Positions 1 through 5,351 of a stretch of DNA of 11,577 nucleotides are shown here, in pieces. This DNA comes from Clostridiales bacterium. Lineage in GTDB: Bacteria > Bacillota > Clostridia > Lachnospirales > Lachnospiraceae. The notes beneath the pieces were generated by a model. It ran no database searches. It was given only the letters and a program-made list of their open reading frames with translations, and was not told the origin of the DNA. The position numbers were made by a program, and so were the translations under genes. Location: NCBI GenBank assembly GCA_019420425.1, contig JAHZHG010000048.1, positions 1-11,577 of the forward strand. Reading direction: 5' to 3'. Position 1 is the stretch's first letter; the number at the start of each line of letters is the position of its first letter.

Positions 1-14
1 GCGCCGTAAATCTG

Positions 15-45
15 ATTACAGGGTTCGCGAAGCGGTTCCTGTAAT
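15..45. repeat. Stem-loop with TTCGCGAA core
   Basis: Perfect 8-base inverted repeat ATTACAGG (15-22) and CCTGTAAT (38-45) enclosing a loop that holds TTCGCGAAGCG (24-34). The same 11-base core recurs at 2210-2220, again between inverted arms but with different arm sequence, and a near copy (TTTGCGAAGCG) lies at 73-83. Recurrence of the core with changed but still paired arms suggests a small dispersed structured repeat. There is no T-run, so it is not an obvious terminator. Confidence 0.4.
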
Positions 46-107
46 ATAGCTTATGAGAAGCTGATGGCAGAGTTTGCGAAGCGGGGATGGAGATGAGCTT
101 TGAATAG

Positions 108-167
108 GGGATTGCGGTTATCCTTGTTATCGGATGCTTTATTGTGCGGGATAAGCGCCTGGAATAA
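108..167 (+). pseudogene. Remnant of a membrane-protein C-terminus
   Basis: Reads as a hydrophobic segment (IAVILVIGCF) followed by a charged tail ending RDKRLE and TAA at 165-167. This hydrophobic-then-basic pattern is typical of the last helix of a transporter or permease. The same frame upstream contains stops near 42, 57 and 105 (TAG at 105-107), so no intact upstream gene joins it within the window. It may be a decayed gene end or chance coding-like sequence; the family cannot be named. Confidence 0.22.
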
Positions 168-203
168 AAACAGGCATTCGCCGCGTTTAACGCTGGCTGA
201 AAT

Positions 204-230
204 GGGCCGCTGATGTGGCGGCCCGTTTTT
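204..230 (+). terminator. Rho-independent terminator upstream of the araC-like gene
   Basis: GGGCCGC (204-210) and GCGGCCC (218-224) form a perfect 7-bp GC-rich stem with a 7-base loop, followed by G and TTTTT (226-230). It closes transcription coming from the left edge. The ATG at 213 lies inside the loop, which argues against that codon as the start of the following regulator gene. Confidence 0.8.
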
Positions 231-240
231 AAGACAGATG

Positions 241-258
241 AGTTAGAAGCGGCTAACT
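241..258. promoter_or_regulatory. Palindromic operator, copy 1 (upstream of araC-like gene)
   Basis: Perfect inverted repeat AGTTAG (241-246), 6-base spacer AAGCGG, CTAACT (253-258). Three further perfect copies with the same 6-base spacing lie at 1304, 8820 and 10217. It sits between the upstream terminator and the regulator start at 291. No clear -35/-10 pair could be picked around this copy, unlike the others. Confidence 0.7.
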
Positions 259-290
259 ATCATTTTGCAGAAAATGGAGAAAGTGGAAAA

Positions 291-1262
291 ATGAGCGGAT
301 TTGAAAGTATTGCACTGTACGGCGGCAATGTGCGGGAAGAGGCGGGAAATGATGGCGGAAGGCATTTTCATGTGGAAAATGAAAGTGGTACGGGGGATAT
401 TGCTGTTTATCCGGTATTTGACGGAATTGAGCTGGTATACAATGATATGCATATGAGCGGCTGCGGCCATTCACGAAGCAGCTCCGGGCAGATCATTGAA
501 GTTAACCATTGCAGACAGGGCAGGTACGAATGCAGCTATGACCGGCAGTCCTGCTGTTATGTGGAACCGGGAGATATGTCGATTTCAGCTGCCCAGGCCA
601 GTAAGCAGGAAGCCGGTTTTCCCCTCGGTTTATACCAGGGAATTATGATAACGATCGATCTGAAAAAAATTACGGCAGAGCTGTATGCCGTGATGGAGCT
701 GCTTACCATTATGCCTGCACGCATTGAAGCGCTGGTCAGAGAGCGGGAATGTCTGGTCATTCGGGCAAATGAAAGGGTAGACCATGTGTTTGCTGAGCTG
801 TATACGGTCAGAGAACAGGTGAAATACGGATATATCAAAGTGAAGGTGCTGGAGCTTCTCCTGCTGCTGACGGATCTGGAGCCGGGTGAGCAGCAATGCC
901 GTCCGTATTTTGCCAAAGCGCAGACGGATGCGGTCAAAAGCGTACATGATTTTCTGCTGGAGCATATCGGAGAACACTATACCTTGGAGGAGCTGGCCGG
1001 ACGGTTCGGCCTGTCGGCCACCATGATGAAAGCATGTTTCAAAGGCGTATATGGCACTTCTGTTTATGCCTATCTGCGCACCTGCCGTTTTCAGCTGGCG
1101 CAAAAGCTATTAAAAGACGGGGAAAGCACGGTAGCGGAAATTGCTGCCCGAATCGGCTATGAAAATCCGAATAAATTTTCCACTGCTTTTAAGAAAGAAT
1201 ACGGGATTTCTCCCACAGAATATAGAAAACGTGTCCAAAAGGATAGAAATCTGCCGGGTTAG
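291..1262 (+). CDS. AraC-family transcriptional regulator (PchR-like)
   Basis: DNA-binding regulator of 323 residues. The C-terminal ~100 residues (about 222-318) carry the two helix-turn-helix motifs of the AraC family: first around TLEELAGRFGLSATMMKACF, second around STVAEIAARIGYENPNKFSTAF, ending in the usual GISPTEYRK. The N-terminal half is a cupin-like ligand or partner domain (IIEVNHCRQGRYEC, YVEPGDMSIS) of the kind seen in PchR-type regulators, which are often linked to iron or siderophore uptake and exporters; that role is inferred from family only. The frame is open to ATG 213, but 213 lies in a terminator loop. ATG 291 follows GGAGA at 276-280 and the operator at 241-258, so 291 is preferred. 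The presence of the palindrome upstream suggests this regulator is itself repressed by another factor. No transporter target gene lies in the window. Confidence 0.85.
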   Translation: MSGFESIALYGGNVREEAGNDGGRHFHVENESGTGDIAVYPVFDGIELVYNDMHMSGCGHSRSSSGQIIEVNHCRQGRYECSYDRQSCCYVEPGDMSISAAQASKQEAGFPLGLYQGIMITIDLKKITAELYAVMELLTIMPARIEALVRERECLVIRANERVDHVFAELYTVREQVKYGYIKVKVLELLLLLTDLEPGEQQCRPYFAKAQTDAVKSVHDFLLEHIGEHYTLEELAGRFGLSATMMKACFKGVYGTSVYAYLRTCRFQLAQKLLKDGESTVAEIAARIGYENPNKFSTAFKKEYGISPTEYRKRVQKDRNLPG

Positions 1263-1265
1263 GCA

Positions 1266-1294
1266 TTGCTGACTTCTATGTTGTGCAGTAGAAT
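1266..1294 (+). promoter_or_regulatory. Candidate promoter of the zinT-like gene
   Basis: TTGCTG (1266-1271), 17-base spacer, TAGAAT (1289-1294): 4/6 and 5/6 matches to sigma-A boxes at optimal spacing. The palindromic operator begins 9 bases after the -10 box, so a bound protein would cover the predicted transcription start. The promoter starts directly after the araC-like stop codon. Confidence 0.5.
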
Positions 1295-1303
1295 AAGCTT
1301 GAA

Positions 1304-1321
1304 AGTTAGCCATAACTAACT
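1304..1321. promoter_or_regulatory. Palindromic operator, copy 2 (upstream of zinT-like gene)
   Basis: Perfect AGTTAG (1304-1309), spacer CCATAA, CTAACT (1316-1321). It directly abuts the ribosome-binding site (AAAAAGGAGG) of the gene starting at 1339 and overlaps the predicted transcription start. The spacer differs from those of the other copies while the arms and spacing are identical, which is what a protein-binding dyad predicts. Confidence 0.75.
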
Positions 1322-1338
1322 AAAAAGGAGGAGCAGAA

Positions 1339-2109
1339 ATGAAAAATAAGAAATATTTACGGTTAATCTGGGCAGCAGCGTTGTCGCTTTCCCTGACAGC
1401 AGGCGGCATTATGGCGGCAATGGCAGAATCAGCAACGGAAGCACCGGCAGAGACAGAAACAGAAGCACCGGCAGAAACAGAAACAGAAGCGCCTGCGGCA
1501 GATCGGGAGGCGGAGGCGGAAGAACTGCTGAAGGCTTTAACGGGTACCTATGAGCAGCTTTGGGATGTGGTGCTGGCCGATGAATATGCGCAGAACTGGC
1601 TGGATGAGGCAGCCGCTTTTGTAGGCGAAGAGAATGCAGAGGAAGCGGTAGAAATGCTGCAGAGCGCGGTAACGGGAACTTTATACGGTGAGGAGGCGGT
1701 AGAAGCGTACGCCGATTCCGAGGCAGCCGCCTTTGACTGTGAATTTCTGCAGGGCGTAGAGCAGATTACCTTTGACGGGGAAACCATCAGCGGGACAGAT
1801 GCAGAAGGAAACGAGCTGTTTTCCCATACCTACAGCTATGTCGGCTACGATGAGCAGCTGGGCTTCTACGAGTACGCGACAGCGGATGCGGATGCCGGGG
1901 AGTTTACCTATTTTGTGCTGCGGGGAGACACACCAGAGGAAACGGCCCACATCGAATTCCGCTATGGAAGCGATCTGGAAGACCTCGTACTGTATGATAC
2001 CGGAGCATATGCCTACTGGATGGCATCCGGAATTCCGACAGGAGATAATCAGGAGCTGTCCGAAAGGGCAATCCATATTTTCTGCGAGGAGAATCTGCAG
2101 GCAGAATAA
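1339..2109 (+). CDS. Secreted ZinT-like domain protein
   Basis: 256-residue exported protein. Residues 1-29 are a signal peptide (basic start, hydrophobic core, AMA cleavage site), followed by a Thr/Glu/Ala/Pro linker built from an 8-residue repeat (about 33-54). There is no lipobox cysteine, so it is likely secreted or loosely wall-associated. The remaining ~200 residues resemble the ZinT/YodA fold: SHTYSYVGY resembles the SHYRYDGY strand of ZinT, and AHIEFRYGS aligns with its HFHIFMG metal-site strand, followed by a similar alpha/beta tail. Only His204 of the usual three-His zinc site seems kept, so metal binding is doubtful. ATG 1339 follows an excellent AAAAAGGAGG. The gene stands alone between its own operator-bearing promoter and a terminator. 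A calycin-like domain of unknown ligand is the alternative. Confidence 0.6.
   Translation: MKNKKYLRLIWAAALSLSLTAGGIMAAMAESATEAPAETETEAPAETETEAPAADREAEAEELLKALTGTYEQLWDVVLADEYAQNWLDEAAAFVGEENAEEAVEMLQSAVTGTLYGEEAVEAYADSEAAAFDCEFLQGVEQITFDGETISGTDAEGNELFSHTYSYVGYDEQLGFYEYATADADAGEFTYFVLRGDTPEETAHIEFRYGSDLEDLVLYDTGAYAYWMASGIPTGDNQELSERAIHIFCEENLQAE
1441..1500 (+). repeat. 24-bp tandem repeat encoding Glu/Thr/Ala/Pro linker
   Basis: Two 24-base units (1441-1464, 1465-1488; one mismatch) plus a diverged half unit. Each full unit encodes eight residues of the pattern APAETETE. Such repeats are prone to slippage, and the linker probably spaces the ZinT-like domain away from the membrane or wall. 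Confidence 0.75.
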
Positions 2110-2124
2110 AGAATGAAATTATGG

Positions 2125-2160
2125 GGGAACAGCCGTAAATGACTGTTCCCTTATTTTTTA
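2125..2160 (+). terminator. Rho-independent terminator of the zinT-like gene
   Basis: GGGAACAG (2125-2132) pairs perfectly with CTGTTCCC (2143-2150) around a 10-base loop, followed by TTATTTTTTA. It lies 16 bases after the stop codon. Confidence 0.9.
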
Positions 2161-2346
2161 TCAGATGGTACATTTTTTCGGGCAAATGTGATTCAGGAGG
2201 AGGTTTGGCTTCGCGAAGCGAGCTCTCCATAGCCAAACGGAGGCTATTGGATACGCAGCAAACCAAGGCCAGTTAAGTAAGCCAGCATAAAGTATACTTT
2301 TGATCGGCTTAGGCTCGGCAACCAGATATGCGCTTAGAAAGCGCAA
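2161..2346. repeat. Palindrome-rich non-coding segment
   Basis: No convincing gene is seen here. The stretch is a string of dyads: ACATTT/AAATGT (2170-2189), GTTTGGC (2203-2209)/GCCAAAC (2232-2238) enclosing the 12-base palindrome GCTTCGCGAAGC (2208-2219), an overlapping ATAGCC/GGCTAT pair near 2230-2250, palindrome AAAGTATACTTT (2289-2300), and GCGCTT/AAGCGC near 2330-2344. The density suggests a small structured repeat or mobile-element remnant. An open minus-strand frame covers it but looks like chance. Confidence 0.4.
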
Positions 2347-2399
2347 GGAAAAAATAGGTATGGGGCATTAACGATTGCTCTTTCTATTCTCAGAGGCGG

Positions 2400-2474
2400 T
2401 ATGCCGATAGCCGCATGTACGAGAACGATGCCAAGGCGCTGGGGGATGAATGGGGTGCGGCTGTCAGTTTTGGC
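2400..2474 (+). pseudogene. Possible remnant of a GGDEF-type protein C-terminus
   Basis: The plus strand encodes YADSRMYENDAKALGD and onward, resembling the final helix of GGDEF domains (ADxxMYxxK pattern). No GGDEF motif, start codon or ribosome site is upstream, and the stretch runs into the antisense of the polyferredoxin gene. If real it is a truncated, non-functional tail; chance similarity over about 15 residues cannot be excluded. Confidence 0.18.
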
Positions 2475-3339
2475 TTATTTTGCGCAGGCACCCGGAGGAA
2501 ATCGCTCCTGTCGGGCAGATTTTTTTGCACTGGCCGCAACGGATACATTCGGGATGGTTGGCGTTTTTCACCGGATCTACCTGCATTTTGCAGGCTTTGG
2601 CGCAGGCGCCGCAGCGGGTGCATTTGCTGTCGTCCACCCGGTAGCGGAACACGGATATCGGATTAAACACGGAGTAAATCGCGCCCAGTGGGCAGACGTA
2701 TTTGCAAAACGGGCGGTAAATCAAAATGGACAGGAAAATGGTGAGGATCAGCAGCACATTTTTCCAGGCATACAGCCAGCCCAGGGCGCTGTGCATGGAC
2801 TGGTTCAGCAGAACCAGCGGTATGCCGCCCTCCAGCGTGCCCACCGGACAAATCAGCTTACAGAAGTAAGGCGCGCCCTGCCCAAGAATGTCCACCAGAA
2901 ACAGGGGAAGCAGGAGGACAAAGACGGCCAGAATCACATATTTTAGCTTACGCAGCAGTTTATCTCCCGGGAAGGTGCTGATTTTCCGGAAAAATGGGAT
3001 CTTATACAGCAGATCCTGAATCAGTCCAAAGGGACAAAGCCAGCCGCAGACGAACCGGCCGATCAGCGCGCCTACAAACACGAGAAAACCGGCTACATAG
3101 AAGGCAAATTTGAAGTTCCAGCTGCCGATGACGGCCTGGAGCGCGCCAATGGGGCAGGCGGCAACAGCACCCGGGCAGGAGTAGCAGTTCAGGCCCGGAA
3201 CGCAGAGATTTTTCAGCCTGCCTTTATAGATTTTTCCCTGGGCAAAGCCCCAGAGATAGCTGTTGGTCAGCAGCGCCCACAGGGCCTGTATCCTGTGGCG
3301 CGGCCATTCGCTTGTTTTTCTTTTTCTATCCAATTCCAA
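2464..3339 (-). CDS. NapH/YccM-like membrane polyferredoxin (4Fe-4S)
   Basis: Integral membrane iron-sulfur protein of 291 residues, expected to carry electrons between cytoplasm and membrane partners. An N-terminal Cys group (C46, C52, C55, C62: LNCYSCPGAVAACPIGALQ) precedes several hydrophobic segments. These are interspersed with the family's repeated CxxxCP motifs: FVCGWLCPFG (C98, C102), FCKLICPVG and FCKYVCPLG. The C-terminus has two classic ferredoxin clusters, CTRCGACAKAC (C240-C250) and CIRCGQCKKIC (C265-C275). No ATG fits. The best starts are TTG at 3339 or TTG at 3333, overlapping the end of the CXXC peptide gene (stop at 3326) and served by GGAG inside it, so translation is coupled. 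It is the last gene of a three-gene minus-strand operon; electrons probably pass to the CXXC peptide and TlpA protein. No terminator was recognised downstream. Confidence 0.88.
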   Translation of the reverse strand: MELDRKRKTSEWPRHRIQALWALLTNSYLWGFAQGKIYKGRLKNLCVPGLNCYSCPGAVAACPIGALQAVIGSWNFKFAFYVAGFLVFVGALIGRFVCGWLCPFGLIQDLLYKIPFFRKISTFPGDKLLRKLKYVILAVFVLLLPLFLVDILGQGAPYFCKLICPVGTLEGGIPLVLLNQSMHSALGWLYAWKNVLLILTIFLSILIYRPFCKYVCPLGAIYSVFNPISVFRYRVDDSKCTRCGACAKACKMQVDPVKNANHPECIRCGQCKKICPTGAISSGCLRKISQN

Positions 3340-3475
3340 TACACTCCATGCATATTTTTACTGCTTTGGCAAAGACGACAGCCATTTCTCCCCGGAAAAT
3401 ACCGTATCCCATCATGACCAGCCCCAGCGCGGCTGCGCCAAGGCCAATCCAGGGAGAATACCATTTCCGACGCAT
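3326..3475 (-). CDS. CD1871A-family small CXXC membrane peptide
   Basis: 49-residue peptide starting MRRKWYSPW, with one hydrophobic helix (about 9-27) and ending in KAVKICMECIGIG, so a CXXC pair (C42, C45) sits almost at the C-terminus. I recognise this as the CD1871A family of CXXC-motif peptides found between TlpA-like and 4Fe-4S genes in Clostridia; its biochemical role is not established. The start ATG overlaps the TlpA stop (TAATG, sharing one base at 3475), and its 3' end overlaps the polyferredoxin start, so the three genes are tightly coupled. The likely role (inference) is a membrane dithiol relay handing electrons from the polyferredoxin to the extracytoplasmic thioredoxin domain. 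It is easily missed by gene callers because of its size. Confidence 0.85.
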   Translation of the reverse strand: MRRKWYSPWIGLGAAALGLVMMGYGIFRGEMAVVFAKAVKICMECIGIG

Positions 3476-4581
3476 TATTCTGCCTCCGTCAGTCTGGCTA
3501 ACTCAGTTTCTACGGCATCCTTCCAGCCTGCCAGATCATCGCTGCCCATATAGGTTTCGCCGACAATGTTTCCATTCTTATCCACAAAGAAGGTTTCCGG
3601 AAAGGCCTGCACATTATTCAGCCGCCCATTCAGTCCGGAGGAATCCGGCAGCAGGAAGGGGTAGGCAGCGCCGGTGCGCTCGGCCAGCAGCCGGGCTTTT
3701 TCGATGACCTCTGCATCCGGATTTCCATCTTCATCCACTGCGTCCATGACGATACCGACGACCTGGACGCCCTGATCTGCCATTTCCTGACTTAGCTCCT
3801 GCAGCTCCGGGATTTCTGCCACGCAGGGAGAGCACCAGGTGGTAAACACATTGACCATTGTCAATTCATAATCCTGAAACAGCTCCTGCGTATAGGTGTT
3901 TCCGTAAATGTCCTGTGTGGTAAATTCACCTGTTCCAAAAACAGGGTCAGTGCTGAGGGGAAGATCAAACGCGGAAGTAGCCTGGAAGGGAAGCATATCT
4001 CCGATCTCGGTTTTGATTTCGCGGATTTCCCCGGCCAGTTTCTGTTCGGCATCCGGATTAACGCTTAAATAATAGACATAAGCGCCGTCGCTGCTCTGCC
4101 CCAGCTTTTGGTGTTCGGTGCAGCCGGTCAATTCATCCAATTGCTCTTCCAGGTCGGTTTGATAAATGCCAAGGGTTCCGATACGTTCCAGGCCGTCCGC
4201 CCATTCCTGATAGCCATCGCCCGTCAGCGGCACCTCTGCATTTTTCTGTTCTTCAGTCATGGTATTCCAGCTTAACCATGCATAGCGATAAGCGGAACCA
4301 TCTGCGGCAGCCTCCTCGGCGCTGAGCATTGCCACCTCTTTACGGTCCATCCGCTCCAACAGGCTTTCGGGCAAAGTGGCGGTCAGCCCGATATACGGAA
4401 ATTCATAGACCTCTTCGCGGGGAATTACCATATCGGACGGGCGGAAGGTGCCCTCTATCTCCTCCTGAAGGTATACCTCTGCATTGGCAGTAAGCAATTG
4501 GGCTCCCGGGACAAATGCGGTTAAGCAGAATATGCCTGCTCCCAGGCAAAAACGCAGGCTGCGTTTTTTTAATTTCATCAT
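3475..4581 (-). CDS. TlpA-like extracytoplasmic thioredoxin with novel N-terminal domain
   Basis: 368-residue exported thiol-disulfide oxidoreductase. Residues 1-34 are a signal peptide or anchor (basic KLKKR, hydrophobic core, possible ANA cleavage). Residues about 36-205 form a domain I do not recognise, Glu-rich with a FPYIGLTATLP start. Residues about 210-365 are a TlpA/ResA-type thioredoxin fold with active site WCSPC (C250, C253), PELQEL following helix, and cis-proline strand AFPETFFVDKNG. Such proteins reduce or oxidise protein disulfides outside the membrane. ATG 4581 follows AAGGAGG with 7-base spacing, and a second ATG is directly adjacent. First gene of an operon with the CXXC peptide and polyferredoxin, divergent from a two-component system. 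Usual TlpA proteins are about 150-200 residues, so the extra domain is notable. The substrate is unknown. Confidence 0.87.
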   Translation of the reverse strand: MMKLKKRSLRFCLGAGIFCLTAFVPGAQLLTANAEVYLQEEIEGTFRPSDMVIPREEVYEFPYIGLTATLPESLLERMDRKEVAMLSAEEAAADGSAYRYAWLSWNTMTEEQKNAEVPLTGDGYQEWADGLERIGTLGIYQTDLEEQLDELTGCTEHQKLGQSSDGAYVYYLSVNPDAEQKLAGEIREIKTEIGDMLPFQATSAFDLPLSTDPVFGTGEFTTQDIYGNTYTQELFQDYELTMVNVFTTWCSPCVAEIPELQELSQEMADQGVQVVGIVMDAVDEDGNPDAEVIEKARLLAERTGAAYPFLLPDSSGLNGRLNNVQAFPETFFVDKNGNIVGETYMGSDDLAGWKDAVETELARLTEAE

Positions 4582-4615
4582 AAAAGTACCTCCTTGTATT
4601 ACATTGGTTTTGTTG

Positions 4616-4644
4616 TGGACATCTTATCATAGATAGGTTAAAAT
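4616..4644 (+). promoter_or_regulatory. Candidate promoter of the two-component operon
   Basis: TGGACA (4616-4621), 17-base spacer, TAAAAT (4639-4644): 5/6 and 5/6 matches to sigma-A boxes. Predicted transcription starts near 4651, just upstream of the ribosome site GGAGG (4661-4665) and ATG 4674. It overlaps the divergent minus-strand promoter, so the two would compete for polymerase. Confidence 0.5.
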
Positions 4645-4653
4645 CTTTGTTAA
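4626..4653 (-). promoter_or_regulatory. Candidate promoter of the tlpA redox operon
   Basis: On the minus strand TTAACA (4653-4648), 16-base spacer, TATGAT (4631-4626). Matches are 5/6 and 5/6. It lies upstream of ATG 4581 and overlaps the plus-strand promoter. Confidence 0.5.
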
Positions 4654-4656
4654 GAT
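4637..4656. promoter_or_regulatory. GTTAA direct repeat, candidate response-regulator site
   Basis: GTTAAAAT (4637-4644) and GTTAAGAT (4649-4656) form a direct repeat with 12-base period, covering the -35 box of the minus-strand promoter and the -10/start of the plus-strand promoter. OmpR-family regulators bind tandem direct repeats, typically with 10-11-base period, so the neighbouring regulator is the natural candidate; the 12-base period is a weakness. Confidence 0.35.
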
Positions 4657-4673
4657 AAAAGGAGGCGTACAAT

Positions 4674-5351
4674 ATGCGTTTGCTGGTGGTAGAGGATGAG
4701 GAGGCGCTGTGCCGGTCGATTGCGGAGGGACTTCGGCTGGACGGATATGAGGTGGACACCTGCGGGGATGGACGGGAAGCGCTGGAGCTGTGCAGCGTGG
4801 AGCCGTATGATCTGATTCTGCTGGATCTGAATCTGCCCGGTATGGATGGAATGGAGGTCCTGCGCCGGTTCCGTAGGGATAACAGCTCCACCTGTGTTTT
4901 GATTCTGTCTGCGCGGGGGCAGATTGGGGATAAGGTACAGGGGCTGGATTCCGGGGCCAACGACTATCTGACCAAGCCGTTTCAGTTTGAAGAGCTGGAG
5001 GCGCGGATCCGCAGTCTGACCCGCAGACGGTTTATCCAGGAGGATATTTGCCTGACCTGCGGAGAGGTTTCCTTTGACACAAAATCCCGCACTGCTTATG
5101 CAAAGGGGAAGGAGCTGGCGCTGACCCGGAAGGAGGCGGGACTTTTGGAGTATCTGCTGCTCCACCAGGGACGGGCGATCAGCCAGGAGGAGATGATTGA
5201 GCATCTCAGGGATAGCAGCGTGAACAGCTTCAGCAATTCCATACGGGTGCATGTTTCGTCCCTGCGGAAAAAGCTGAGGGCCGCCCTGGGGTATGACCCG
5301 ATCCAGAACAAGGTAGGCCAGGGATATTTGATCGGAGGAAAGGTGCAATGA
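4674..5351 (+). CDS. OmpR/PhoB-family response regulator
   Basis: 225-residue two-component response regulator. The receiver domain (1-~115) shows the acidic pocket E7/D8, phospho-acceptor D51 in LILLDLNLPG, the S79/A80 switch region and K101 in DYLTKPF. The C-terminal half (~125-222) is a winged-helix DNA-binding domain: LTRKEAGLLEYLLLHQGRAIS, then the recognition helix SIRVHVSSLRKKL and the wing VGQGYLI. It should bind direct repeats; the GTTAA repeat just upstream is the obvious candidate, implying autoregulation and control of the divergent redox operon. ATG 4674 has GGAGG 8 bases upstream. The stop overlaps the kinase start (ATGA), so regulator and kinase are translationally coupled. Confidence 0.95.
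   Translation: MRLLVVEDEEALCRSIAEGLRLDGYEVDTCGDGREALELCSVEPYDLILLDLNLPGMDGMEVLRRFRRDNSSTCVLILSARGQIGDKVQGLDSGANDYLTKPFQFEELEARIRSLTRRRFIQEDICLTCGEVSFDTKSRTAYAKGKELALTRKEAGLLEYLLLHQGRAISQEEMIEHLRDSSVNSFSNSIRVHVSSLRKKLRAALGYDPIQNKVGQGYLIGGKVQ

Noticed and set aside
2161..2346. 61-residue minus-strand open frame as a small gene
   Set aside because: No ribosome site, covers several palindromes, and shows no recognisable domain; more likely structured non-coding DNA.
2401..2946. Plus-strand 181-residue open frame
   Set aside because: Antisense shadow of the polyferredoxin gene; composition and lack of a ribosome site show it is not real.
3475..4581. Selenocysteine in the TlpA or CXXC proteins
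   Set aside because: Both active sites use Cys codons, and no in-frame TGA with a downstream SECIS-like need is seen.
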